This document shows positions 34,801-47,391 of a stretch of DNA of 64,000 nt, in pieces. Under the pieces are notes generated by a model that saw only the letters and a list, made by a program, of their open reading frames with translations, had not been told where the DNA came from and searched no databases. The position numbers and the translations under genes are program-made. The stretch is from contig NC_080718.1 of assembly GCF_019097595.1 (NCBI RefSeq), positions 28,778,157-28,842,156 of the forward strand. The letters run 5' to 3'. Source of the DNA: Hemibagrus wyckioides (taxonomy: Eukaryota; Chordata; Actinopteri; Siluriformes; Bagridae). How positions within the stretch are numbered: position 1 is the stretch's first letter; every line of letters starts with the position of its first letter.

Positions 34801-37800
34801 ATCACACCTTCAGCACACCTTCATCACACCTTCAGCACACCTTCAGCACACCTTCATCACACCTTCAGCACATCTTCACCTTCAGCTTCAGCACATCTTC
34901 ACCTTCAGCTTCAGCACACCTTCACCTTCAGCACACCTTCACCTTCAGCACACCTTCACCTCTCCTTCATCACATCTTCATCCTACTTTCAGCACTCCTT
35001 CAGCACACCTTCATCACTCCTTCAGCACACCTTCAGGACACCTTCATCACTCCTTCAGCACACCTTCAGCACACCTTCAGGACACCTTCAGCACACCTTC
35101 AGCACACCTTCACCTTCAGCACACCTTCATCACACCTTCAGGACACCTTCAGGACACCTTCAGCACACCTTCAGCACACCTTCAGGACACCTTCAGCACA
35201 CCTTCAGCACATCTTCACCTTCAGGACACCTTCATCACACCTTCAGCACACCTTCAGCACACCTTCAGCACACCTTCACCTTCAGGACACCTTCATCACA
35301 CCTTCAGCACACCTTCACCTTCAGGACACCTTCATCACACCTTCAGCACACCTTCAGGACACCTTCAGCACACCTTCACCTTCAGGACACCTTCAGCACA
35401 CCTTCAGCACACCTTCACCTTCAGGACACCTTCATCACACCTTCATCACACCTTCAGCACACCTTCAGGACACCTTCACCTTCAGGACACCTTCATCACA
35501 CCTTCAGCACACCTTCATCACACCTTCAGCACACCTTCAGCACACCTTCATCACACCTTCAGCACACCTTCAGCACACCTTCAGGACACCTTCATCACAC
35601 CTTCAGGACACCTTCAGCACACCTTCATCACACCTTCATCACTCCTTCAGCACACCTTTAGCATTCCTTCAGCACACCTTCATCACTCCTTCAGCACACC
35701 TTTAGCATTCCTTCAGCACACCTTCAGCACACCTTCATCACTCCTTCAGCACACCTTTAGCATTCCTTCAGCACACCTTCATCACTCCTTCAGCACACCT
35801 TCAGGACACCTTCATCACACCTTCAGCACACCTTCAGCACACCTTCAGCACACCTTCATCACTCCTTCAGCACACCTTTAGCATTCCTTCAGCACACCTT
35901 CATCACTCCTTCAGCACACCTTCAGGACACCTTCAGGACACCTTCAGCACACCTTCATCACTCCTTCAGCACACCTTTAGCATTCCTTCAGCACACCTTC
36001 AGCACACCTTCAGGACACCTTCATCACTCCTTCATCACATCTTCAGCACTCCTTCAGCACACCTTCATCACTCCTTCAGCACACCTTTAGCATTCCTTCA
36101 GCACACCTTCAGCACACCTTCATCACTCCTTCAGCACACCTTCAGGGCACCTTCATCACACCTTTAGCATTCCTTCAGCACTCCTTCACCACTCCTTCAG
36201 CACATCTTCAGCACTCCTTTATCACACGTTCAGCACTCCTTCAGCACTCCTCCATCACTCCTTCATCACTCCATCACATCTTCAGCACTCGTTCAGCACT
36301 CCTTCAGCACTCCTTCAGCACTCCTTCATCACATCTTCAGCACTCCTTCATCACATCTTCAGCACTCCTTCATCACATCTTCAGCACTCCTTCAGCACTC
36401 CTTCAGCACTCCTTCATCACATCTTCAGCACTCCTTCAGCACACCTTCAGGACACCTTCAGCACACCTTCAGCACACCTTCACCTTCATCACACCTTCAG
36501 CACACCTTCAGCACACCTTCACCTTCAGGACACCTTCATCACACCTTCAGCACACCTTCAGGACACCTTCAGCACACCTTCAGGACACCTTCACCTTCAG
36601 GACACCTTCATCACACCTTCAGCACACCTTCAGCACACCTTCACCTTCAGGACACCTTCATCACACCTTCAGCACACCTTCATCACACCTTCAGCACACC
36701 TTCAGCACACCTTCATCACACCTTCAGCACACCTTCATCACTCCTTCAGCACTCCTTCAGGACACCTTCATCACACCTTCAGGACACCTTCAGCACACCT
36801 TCATCACACCTTCATCACTCCTTCAGCACACTTTTAGCATTCCTTCAGCACACCTTCATCACTCCTTCATCACTCCTTCAGCACACCTTCATCACTCCTT
36901 CAGCACACCTTTAGCATTCCTTCAGCACACCTTCATCACTCCTTCAGCACACCTTCATCACTCCTTCAGCACACCTTTAGCATTCCTTCAGCACACCTTC
37001 ATCACTCCTTCAGCACACCTTTAGCATTCCTTCAGCACACCTTCATCACTCCTTCAGCACACCTTCAGGACACCTTCAGCACACCTTCATCACTCCTTCA
37101 GCACACCTTCATCACTCCTTCAGCACACCTTCATCACTCCTTCAGCACACCTTTAGCATTCCTTCAGCACACCTTCAGCACACCTTCAGCACACCTTCAT
37201 CACTCCTTCAGCACACCTTCATCACTCCTTCAGCACACCTTCAGCACACCTTCAGCACACCTTCATCACTCCTTCAGCACACCTTTAGCATTCCTTCAGC
37301 ACACCTTCATCACTCCTTCAGCACACCTTTAGCATTCCTTCAGCACACCTTCATCACTCCTTCAGCACACCTTCAGCACTCCTTCAGCACACCTTCAGGA
37401 CACCTTCATCACACCTTCAGCACTCCTTCAGCACTCCTTCACCACTCCTTCAGCACATCTTCAGCACTCCTTTATCACACGTTCAGCACTCCTTCAGCAC
37501 TCCTCCATCACTCCTTCATCACTCCATCACATCTTCAGCACTCGTTCAGCACTCCTTCAGCACTCCTTCAGCACTCCTTCATCACATCTTCAGCACTCCT
37601 TCATCACATCTTCAGCACTCCTTCATCACATCTTCAGCACTCCTTCAGCACTCCTTCATCACATCTTCAGCACTCCTTCAGCACTCCTTCATCACATCTT
37701 CAGCACTCATTCATCACATCTTCAGCACTCCTACAGCACTCCTTCAGCACTCCTTCATCACATCTTCAGCACTCCTTCATCACATCTTCAGCACTCCTTC

Positions 37801-39688
37801 AGCACTCCTTCAGCACTCCTTCATCACATCTTCAGCACTCCTTCAGCACACCTTCAGGACACCTTCAGCACACCCTCAGCACACCTTCACCTTCATCACA
37901 CCTTCAGCACACCTTCAGCACACCTTCACCTTCAGGACACCTTCATCACACCTTCAGCACACCTTCAGCACACCTTCACCTTCAGGACACCTTCATCACA
38001 CCTTCAGCACACCTTCAGGACACCTTCAGCACACCTTCACCTTCAGGACACCTTCAGCACACCTTCAGCACACCTTCACCTTCAGGACACCTTCATCACA
38101 CCTTCATCACACCTTCAGCACACCTTCAGCACACCTTCAGGACACCTTCACCTTCAGGACACCTTCATCACACCTTCAGCACACCTTCAGCACACCTTCA
38201 CCTTCAGGACACCTTCATCACACCTTCAGCACACCTTCAGCACACCTTCATCACACCTTCAGCACACCTTCATCACTCCTTCAGCACTCCTTCAGGACAC
38301 CTTCATCACACCTTCAGGACACCTTCAGCACACCTTCATCACACCTTCATCACTCCTTCAGCACACTTTTAGCATTCCTTCAGCACACCTTCATCACTCC
38401 TTCATCACTCCTTCAGCACACCTTTAGCATTCCTTCAGCACACCTTCAGCACACCTTCATCACTCCTTCAGCACACCTTTAGCATTCCTTCAGCACACCT
38501 TCATCACTCCTTCAGCACACCTTCAGGACACCTTCATCACACCTTCAGCACACCTTCAGCACACCTTCATCACTCCTTCATCACTCCTTCATCACACCTT
38601 CAGCACACCTTCAGCACACCTTCAGCACACCTTCATCACTCCTTCAGCACACCTTTAGCATTCCTTCAGCACACCTTCATCACTCCTTCAGCACACCTTC
38701 AGGACACCTTCAGGACACCTTCAGCACACCTTCATCACTCCTTCAGCACACCTTTAGCATTCCTTCAGCACACCTTCATCACTCCTTCAGCACACCTTCA
38801 GCACACCTTCAGCACACCTTCATCACTCCTTCAGCACACCTTTAGCATTCCTTCAGCACACCTTCAGCACACCTTCAGCACACCTTTAGCATTCCTTCAG
38901 CACTCCTTCACCACTCCTTCAGCACATCTTCAGCACTCCTTTATCACACGTTCAGCACTCCTTCAGCACTCCTCCATCACTCCTTCATCACTCCATCACA
39001 TCTTCAGCACTCCTTCAGCACTCCTTCAGCACTCCTTCAGCACTCCTTCATCACATCTTCAGCACTCCTTCATCACATCTTCAGCACTCCTTCATCACAT
39101 CTTCAGCACTCCTTCAGCACTCCTTCAGCACTCCTTCATCACATCTTCAGCACTCCTTCATCACATCTTCAGCACTCCTTCAGCACTCCTTCAGCACTCC
39201 TTCATCACATCTTCAGCACTCCTTCAGCACTCCTTCATCACATCTTCAGCACTCCTTCATCACATCTTCAGCACTCATTCATCACATCTTCAGCACTCCT
39301 TCAGCACTCCTTCATCACATCTTCATCACTCCTTCAGCACTCCTTCATCACATCTTCAGCACTCCTTCAGCACTCCTTCAGCACTCCTTCATCACATCTT
39401 CAGCACTCCTTCAGCACTCCTTCATCACATCTTCATCACTCCTTCAGCACTCCTTCAGCACTCCTTCATCACACCTTCATTACACCTTCATCACTCCTTC
39501 ATCACTCCTTCAGCACTCCTTCATCACACCTTCATCACTCCTTCAGCACTCCTTCAGCACTCCTTCATCACTCCTTCAGCACTCCTTCATCACTCCTTCA
39601 TCACTCCTTCATCACTCCTTCAGCACTCCTTCATCACACCTTCATCACTCCTTCAGCACTCCTTCAGCACTCCTTCAGCACACCTTGA
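28827..39688. repeat. 10.9-kb tandem array of an 11-bp unit with 6-bp inserts
   Basis: The basic unit is CAGCACACCTT (11 bases), with forms CATCACACCTT, CAGGACACCTT, CAGCACTCCTT, CATCACATCTT and CTTTAGCATTC. In the left part, to about 34.0 kb, an extra CACCTT hexamer is often inserted once to three times, giving 17-29-base spacings. The right part is mostly plain 11-base units. A marker phrase TTTATCACACGTTCAGCAC occurs three times (ACG at 36226, 37479 and 38948), showing repeated blocks of 1,253 and 1,469 bases. All three + frames are almost free of stops, so it holds an apparent 1,774-codon frame (28738-34062); this is not a gene. Confidence 0.97.
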
Positions 39689-39792
39689 GACATCTGGTGG
39701 AGTCCAGGCCTCAGAGTCAGGGATGTTTTAGTGGCACAGAGGAACTGAACAATATTAAACAGCTGAATTTAATGTAATGTCTGATTGGTGTA
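39676..39792 (+). mobile_element. Tc1-like transposon copy A, right end
   Basis: After the array come ATCTGGTGGAGTCCAGGCCT, GTTTTAGTGGCACAGAGG, GAACAATATTAAACAGCTG and finally GTAATGTCTGATTGGTGTA, ending at 39792. From memory of this fish transposon family, this is the segment that follows CAGCACACCTTCAG in the transposase gene and runs to the 3' terminal repeat. Together with the left part it gives one transposon split by the array. Confidence 0.7.
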
Positions 39793-39828
39793 TAATTGTT
39801 ATTACAGCAGTTAAATATGTAATTGATT

Positions 39829-39863
<35 letters not shown>

Positions 39864-39991
39864 CTCTGTGTTTGCACTATCACAAGCAGGCACATTTTGA
39901 CATTTTATTTTCACACATTCTGAATGTAAAGGGAATCTCTAAAGGTTAAAACGACGAGACAGAACGGAACGCTTTTAATTATACATCATAC

Positions 39992-40028
<37 letters not shown>

Positions 40029-40200
40029 CTCATGCTACGTGCAATTCATATCAATTAACATTCACACAGCCTAATTACACACAGAGCTTTTCCTTTCTAG
40101 TCGAATCAGTGGACTAAATCCGCCCGGAAACGCGAGGGACTATTTAACGGCAGCCTTGATTTAAGTATGCTGCTAATAAAGCTAGTTAATGTAAATATTT
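39793..40200. other. Spacer with two TC runs
   Basis: TC runs lie at about 39831-39859 and 39996-40025. A GC-box-like CCGCCC at about 40121 and an AT-rich TATTTAA at 40141 precede the exon-like frame at 40223. No further content recognised. Confidence 0.5.
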
Positions 40201-40222
40201 GCATTAAGTTGCTTAAGTAGCG

Positions 40223-40320
40223 ATGAGAAGATTGTTACTAAGCCGTATTGTGGAGTGGATGACTGAAAGAAACGTCCTGGAAAAGATTCAGTTTAAAAAC
40301 CAAGCGCTCGTAAAGAAAAG
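40223..40320 (+). other. Possible short coding exon with a good donor
   Basis: An ATG at 40223 opens a 32-codon frame reading MRRLLLSRIVEWMTERNV then LEKIQFKNQALVKK. It ends at a good donor, AAAAG|GTGAGG. The charged heptad-like end resembles the start of a coiled coil; the phrase EKIQFKNQAL brings to mind ciliary coiled-coil proteins such as the CCDC113/CCDC96 group, but this is weak. The frame has a stop just upstream (40214), so it would be a first coding exon, or an internal exon with a poor acceptor. No partner exon was found. It could be chance or an old pseudo-exon. Confidence 0.3.
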
Positions 40321-40864
40321 GTGAGGAGCCCGAGGAGAGTTTGTAGCTTGTTTACTGTCGTGTCACTGCTGCATCATGTGACCTTCTCAGAGTCAACAAT
40401 CCCATAATTCTGTTCAGTGCACTAGAGAAAATGTGAAAGTTTACACACACAAACCATCCAAAATAGACTCCCTATCCACAGGGAATCGTTCACGAGTCAT
40501 TTTCAAATTTAATCAATTCACCAGAGAAGGAAAAGTTTATAATTCTAAACGTTCTGATGTTTACAGGAAAAAACAAAAAAAAAGTGAATCACTTGACTGT
40601 ATATGAACAACATCTTGGGTGAGTCACTTACATTTATAAATGACTCCTACAGTCATTCACCAATCCACTGATTCATCAAATGAATCATTCATAAATCTTA
40701 CTGACTTACTGGAGAAGTCGTTTATAAATGACCAAATCAATGACCCTATAGTGGACAGAAGGGACATTATCATTATCTCTGAGAGTTTTTTTCTTGCGAG
40801 CGTCACCTCTGGTTTGCTCATTAGAGATAATTTTATACATTTGAAATTTATATCCTGAATTTAT

Positions 40865-40938
40865 ATGTTCAGGAAAAGCTGCTTTGTGACAATATGCATT
40901 GTTAAAGGCGCTATAAAAATAAAACTGTATTGAATTTA
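40865..40938 (+). mobile_element. Retroposon 3' tail at the left edge of the 33-bp array
   Basis: GCTTTGTGACAATATGCATT, then GTTAAAGGCGCTATAAAAAT and AAAACTGTATTGAATT are the type of 3' tail found on many fish retroposons. The 33-bp array begins directly after it. Confidence 0.5.
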
Positions 40939-43900
40939 CAAATGTAAATGACTCATTTAATGAATCATTTATTAATGTAAGCGACTCAGTGGAGGAATCA
41001 TTTATAATAGTAAGCGACACACTGGAGGAATCGTTTTAAAATGTAAGCAACTCACTGGAGGAATCGTTTATAAATATAAGCGACTCACTGGAGGAATCTG
41101 TTCATGAATGTAAGCAACTCACTGGAGGAATCGTTCATAAATGTAAGCGACTCACTGGAGGAATCGTTTATAAATGTAAGCGACTCACTGGAGGAATCGT
41201 TTATAAATATAAGCGACTCACTGGAGGAATCTGTTCACAAATGTAAGCAACTCACTGGAGGAATCGTTTATAAATGTAAGCGACTCACTGGAGGAATCGT
41301 TTATAAATATAAGCGACTCACTGGAGGAATCTGTTCACAAATGTAAGCAACTCACTGGAGGAATCGTTTATAAATGTAAGCGACTCACTGGAGGAATCGT
41401 TTGTAAATATAAGCGACTCACTGGAGGAATCTGTTCACAAATGCAAGCAACTCACTGGAGGAATCGTTTATAAATGTAAGCATCTCACTGCAGGAATCGT
41501 TCATAAATGTAAGCGACTCACTGGAGGAATTGTTTACAAATGTAAGCATCTCACTGGAGGAATCGTTTATAAATATAAGCGACTCACTGGAGGAATCGTT
41601 TATAAATATAAGCGACTCACTGGAGGAATCTGTTCACAAATGTAAGCAACTCACTGGAGGAATCGTTTATAAATGTAAGCATCTCACTGGAGGAATCGTT
41701 TATAAATATAAGCGACTCACTGGAGGAATCGTTTATAAATATAAGCGACTCACTGGAGGAATCTGTTCACAAATGTAAGCAACTCACTGGAGGAATCGTT
41801 TATAAATGTAAGCATCTCACTGCAGGAATCGTTCATAAATATAAGCGACTCACTGGAGTAATCTGTTCCCAAATGTAAGCGACTCACTGGAGGAATCGTT
41901 TATAAATATAAGCGACTCACTGGAGGAATCGTTTATAAATGTAAGCATCTCACTGCAGGAATCGTTCATAAATATAAGCGACTCACTGGAGTAATCTGTT
42001 CCCAAATATAAGCGACTCACTGGAGTAATCTGTTCCCAAATATAAGCGACTCACTGGAGGAATCGTTTATAAATATAAGCGACTCACTGGAGGAATCGTT
42101 TATAAATATAAGCGACTCACTGGAGTAATCTGTTCACAAATGTAAGCAACTCACTGGAGGAAACGTTTATAAATATAAGCGACTCACTGGAGTAATCTGT
42201 TCACAAATGTAAGCAACTCACTGCAGGAATCGTTCATAAATGTAAGCGACTCACTGGAGGAATCGTTTATAAATATAAGCGACTCACTGGAGGAATCTGT
42301 TCACAAATGTAAGCAACTCACTGGAGGAATCGTTTATAAATGTAAGCGACTCACTGGAGGAATCGTTTATAAATATAAGCGACTCACTGGAGGAATCGTT
42401 TATAAATATAAGCGACTCACTGGAGTAATCTGTTCCCAAATGTAAGCAACTCACTGGAGTAATCTGTTCCCAAATATAAGCGACTCACTGGAGGAATCGT
42501 TTATAAATATAAGCGACTCACTGGAGGAATCGTTTATAAATATAAGCGACTCACTGGAGTAATCTGTTCCCAAATGTAAGCAACTCACTGGAGGAATCGT
42601 TTATAAATGTAAGCGACTCACTGGAGGAATCGTTTATAAATGTAAGCGACTCACTGGAGGAATCGTTTGTAAATATAAGCGACTCACTGGAGGAATCTGT
42701 TCACAAATGCAAGCAACTCACTGGAGGAATCGTTTATAAATGTAAGCATCTCACTGCAGGAATCGTTCATAAATATAAGCGACTCACTGGAGTAATCTGT
42801 TCCCAAATATAAGCGACTCACTGGAGTAATCTGTTCCCAAATATAAGCGACTCACTGGAGGAATCGTTTATAAATATAAGCGACTCACTGGAGTAATCTG
42901 TTCACAAATGTAAGCAACTCACTGGAGGAATCGTTTATAAATGTAAGCGACTCACTGGAGGAATCGTTTATAAATATAAGCGACTCACTGGAGGAATCTG
43001 TTCACAAATGTAAGCAACTCACTGCAGGAATCGTTTATAAATGTAAGCGACTCACTGGAGGAATCGTTTATAAATATAAGCGACTCACTGGAGGAATCGT
43101 TTATAAATATAATCGACTCACTGGAGGAATCTGTTCCCAAATGTAAGCAACTCACTGGAGGAATCGTTTATAAATGTAAGCGACTCACTGGAGGAATCGT
43201 TTATAAATATAAGCGACTCACTGGAGGAATCGTTTATAAATATAATCGACTCACTGGAGGAATCTGTTCCCAAATGTAAGCAACTCACTGGAGGAATCGT
43301 TTATAAATGTAAGCGACTCACTGGAGGAATCGTTTATAAATATAAGCGACTCACTGGAGGAATCTGTTCACAAATGTAAACAACTCACTGGAGGAATCGT
43401 TTATAAATGTAAGCGACTCACTGGAGGAATCTGTTCACAAATGTAAGCAACTCACTGGAGGAATCGTTTATAAATGTAAGCGACTCACTGGAGGAATCGT
43501 TTATAAATATAAGCGACTCACTGGAGGAATCGTTCATAAATGTAAGCGACTCAGTGGAGGAATCATTTATAATAGTAAGCGACACACTGGAGGAATCGTT
43601 TTAAAATGTAAGCAACTCACTGGAGGAATCGTTTATAAATATAAGCAACTCACTGGAGGAATCGTTTATAAATGTAAGCGACTCACTGGAGGAATCGTTT
43701 ATAAATATAAGCGACTCACTGGAGGAATCGTTCATAAATGTAAGCGACTCAGTGGAGGAATCATTTATAATAGTAAGCGACACACTGGAGGAATCGTTTT
43801 AAAATGTAAGCAACTCACTGGAGGAATCGTTTATAAATATAAGCGACTCACTGGAGGAATCGTTTATAAATATAAGCGACTCACTGGAGGAATCGTTTAT

Positions 43901-44479
43901 AAATATAAGCGACTCACTGGAGGAATCGTTCATAAATGTAAGCAACTCACTGGAGGAATCGTTCATAAATGTAAGCAACTCACTGGAGGAATCGTTCATA
44001 AATGTAAGCGACTCACTGGAGGAATCGTTTATAAATGTAAGCGACTCACTGGAGGAATCGTTTATAAATATAAGCGACTCACTGGAGGAATCGTTCATAA
44101 ATGTAAGCGACTCACTGGAGGAATCATTTATAATAGTAAGAAACTCACTGGAGGAATCGTTTATAAATGTAAGCGACTCAGTGGAGGAATCATTTATAAT
44201 AGTAAGCGACACACTGGAGGAATCTGTTCACAAATGTAAGCAACTCACTGAATGAAGTGTTCATAAATGTAAGCGACGCACTGGAGGAATCGTTTATAAA
44301 TGTAAGCGACTCACTGGAGGAATCGTTTATAAATGTAAGCGACTCACTGGAGGAATCGTTCATAAATGTAAGCGACTCACTGGAGGAATCGTTTATAAAT
44401 GTAAGTGACTCACTGGAGGAATCGTTTATAAATGTAAGCGACTCATTGGAGGAATCGTTTATAAATGTAAGCGACTCAC
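40939..44479. repeat. 33-bp minisatellite, about 107 copies
   Basis: Each unit joins ATAAATGTAAG, CGACTCACTGG and AGGAATCGTTT. Variants use AAGCAACTCACTGG, AAGCATCTCACTG, GGAGTAATCTGTTCCC and GAATCTGTTCACAAATG; the last adds one base (34-base units). Looser related units reach left to about 40610. Because 33 is a multiple of three, runs of pure 33-mers give 11-residue repeats in both directions (for example FINVSDSLEES on +). These frames break wherever 34-base units occur, so they are not genes. Confidence 0.97.
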
Positions 44480-45640
44480 AGGCGCCAGCCACATGCCATA
44501 ACTGTAAATGTAAATGGATAAGCTGAGGAGTTGTTTATCTCACATGTATCAAGCCTTATTTATTGTTCCATAAGGGTCATCTGTGTTTGTAGATCATTAG
44601 AAGTAATTTGTAGAGAAAATAATTGTAGATTTAACAAGGTTTTGGTTCACTTCAAGTTACTGTTAGTTCATAAGCCCTAGTGTGGTTGTGTCAATGTGTT
44701 TACAGGATCATTCTTAGTTATAATGCTCCATGACCGGCAGAAATAAACACACATTTTTCAAATCTAAAGCTGTAGAAATGTATACAAATGAAACAATATG
44801 GCAGATAATGCGAAGAAGCAGAAACATGTGGGCAGCCTACGATTCCGACCTGCACACGAGTTAAACAGACAGTGAGTGTTAAAGTGTGTGGGTGGATGGA
44901 TGCAGGAAGTGTGAAGGAAAAGGAAAAGGATGAAGATGTAGTGCATTAAGCTAATCTCCAACCCCAGCTGTCTCACATGAACACAATTACAGCAGACATG
45001 AGGAAAAAAGAAGCAGCAGGATTATTACTGCAGTTCTCATTAAACCCACATCTCACTGAACACCACGCACAATAACAACTCCATACAGAGGACCAGACCA
45101 AAGGCTCATTAACGCCTCTTGCTTAACAAGTCAGAAACGTGTTTAATGAAAATTTTCAACCCACAAATCTAAATATAAGGCCAACGATTATTAGTGGAAT
45201 TTCAGTGGAAGTGAGAAGTTCTCCACACATGCTGAATAAACCGATTAAAACAAAAAAAAACAACAACACTCAAATTGTAAAGATCTCTGTAAGGCGATGT
45301 TTATTTAACATCGATAATAACATCACACTGACAGAGGAGTTTATGATTTGTGGTTTCTTGCAACATTATCTTAGTTGTCTTCATAACACAATTTTATTGA
45401 AGAATGAAAATAATTGGAATCATTAGAAATCTGCTGCGGTATAACAGGAATGTGGTGTTGGTGAAAAAGGGGGGAAATAATCAATGACTATATAATCTCG
45501 AATTAATTTTATAAAGTTTATAAAATATTTATATAAAATATTTTAAAACTAGATATTAAATGATATGTAATCATGTGTGTCCAGCTGAAGACGCGGGCAT
45601 ATGATTCATAGTTGAAGGTATGTGATTCCCTGAAAATCTG
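44480..45640. other. Spacer between the two 33-bp arrays
   Basis: Starts with a SINE-tail-like piece (CACATGCCATAACTGTAAAT, about 44490-44515). The rest is AT-rich with no recognised gene or element. Confidence 0.5.
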
Positions 45641-45647
45641 TGAATCT

Positions 45648-46305
45648 CGTTTACAAATGTAAATGAATTACTGCATGAGTTGTACATCAGTCACAGCAAG
45701 AGCCATTTAGAAATGTAGGTGAATCAGTGAGGGAGTCGTTTAGAACTGTAGGTGAATCAGTGAGGGAGTCATTTAGAAATCTAGGCAAATCAGTGAAGGA
45801 CTCATTTGGAAATGTAGGTGAATCAGTGAGGGAGTCATTTAGAAATGTAGGTGAATCAGTGAGGGAGTCATTTAGAAATGGAGGTGAATCAGTGAGAGAG
45901 TCATAGAAATTAATGTGAAACAGTGAGGGAGTCATTTAGAAATGGAGGTGAATTAGTGAGGGAGTCATTTAGAAATGAAGGTGAATCAGTTAGGAAGTCA
46001 TTTAGAAATCTAGGTGATATCAGTGAGGGAGTCATTTGGAAATGTAGGTGAATCAGTAAGGGAGCCGTTTAGAAATGTAGGTGAATCAGAGAAGGAGTAA
46101 TTTAGAAATGTAGGTGGATCAGTGAGGGAGTCATTTAGAAATGAAGGTGAATCAGTGAGGGAGTCGCTTAGAAATGAAGGTGAATCAGTGAGGGAGTCAT
46201 TTAGAAATGAAGGTGAATCAGTGAGGGAGTCATTTAGAAATGAAGGTGAATCAGTGCCAGAATTGTTAACAAATGTTAGTGAATCAGAAGAGTCATTTCT
46301 AAATT
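45648..46305. repeat. Second, diverged 33-bp minisatellite
   Basis: Units join ATTTAGAAATG, TAGGTGAATCA and GTGAGGGAGTC. Aligned to the array at 40939-44479, about 24 of 33 positions agree, in the same phase and orientation, so the two share an origin. About 19 units are present with some damage (for example near 45900). It gives an 11-residue repeat (ESVRESFRNEG) with no sign of being a gene. Confidence 0.92.
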
Positions 46306-46309
46306 TGTT

Positions 46310-46866
46310 ATAATTTATATTATAAGCACTGCAGGAGTTCTAATGTAAATAAATTAGACAATAAGTAGTTTACAAATGTGTGTCAAGAACTGTAGAAGTC
46401 CTTTAGAAATGTAAGTGGAGTGTTGGTGAATCATGTCTAGAATCGTTCCTCTCAGATTTTTATGACTCAGGATCTGTGTATGCTGTCCAACACCACACAA
46501 GCTTTTAATATTGCTAAATGTAGAAATGTGTGTTCCTGCTGGAATGAACTCGAGTAAGACCGTTTCTTTCAAACACTAGCATTAGGGACAGAGCCAAGTC
46601 TCCAGGCAATCTGCTTTTCACTGGCAAATAAAAATCCATCAGTCGTTTCTCCTCCTTTATCCACACCCACTCCATCTCTGCTCCTAAAGGAAATGGATCA
46701 TGAAATAGAGCCTCTGGACCCTGAGGGACTGGCACCAATAAACATCGCCGAGAACTCTCACTCACTCATTTGTACTGTTGGAGACAGATCGCTAAACGCT
46801 CTCACCTCAGAGAGCTTCATGTTAAGAGATTTCAAAACCTGATGAATTTCTATAAACCACACACAA
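46310..46866. other. Spacer, nothing recognised
   Basis: No coding sequence or element family could be assigned. Confidence 0.5.
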
Positions 46867-47058
46867 TGTCACAAAATAAAATAAAATAAAATAAAATAAA
46901 ATAAAATAAAATAAAATAAAAAACATACACCTGCAATTAAAACTGAAACTGAAATGTAAGGTCAGCTTCTCTCTCTCTCTCTCTCTCTCTGACTTTCCTG
47001 TCTTGCTTCCTCTGTTGTTTTTTTAATTGCTACAATATGAGATTAATTTTTGCCTTTT

Positions 47059-47116
<58 letters not shown>
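46867..47116. repeat. AAAAT run, CT run and TTTC run
   Basis: An AAAAT pentanucleotide run lies at about 46872-46920, a CT run at about 46971-46990 and a TTTC run at about 47058-47116. Confidence 0.95.
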
Positions 47117-47117
<1 letters not shown>

Positions 47118-47220
47118 CCTTTAATGGTTTATATTAAAGTCTATATATTTATGTATGTACATATATGTCTATATTATATTTTAACTTGCACTGATGGGTG
47201 TTTTTTAATTCTTCGTAATT

Positions 47221-47332
47221 AAAAAAGTCTCTCTCTCTCTTTCTCTCTCCTGTCTTGCTTCCTCTGCCATTTTTTTTGTTTTTGTGATACAATTGCTACA
47301 GTATTACATTAATGTTTGAATTTTTAAATTGC

Positions 47333-47391
<59 letters not shown>

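Noticed and set aside
43799..44526. Frames of 90-137 codons on both strands in the 33-bp array
   Set aside because: They are 11-residue repeats in a multiple-of-three unit and break at each 34-base variant.
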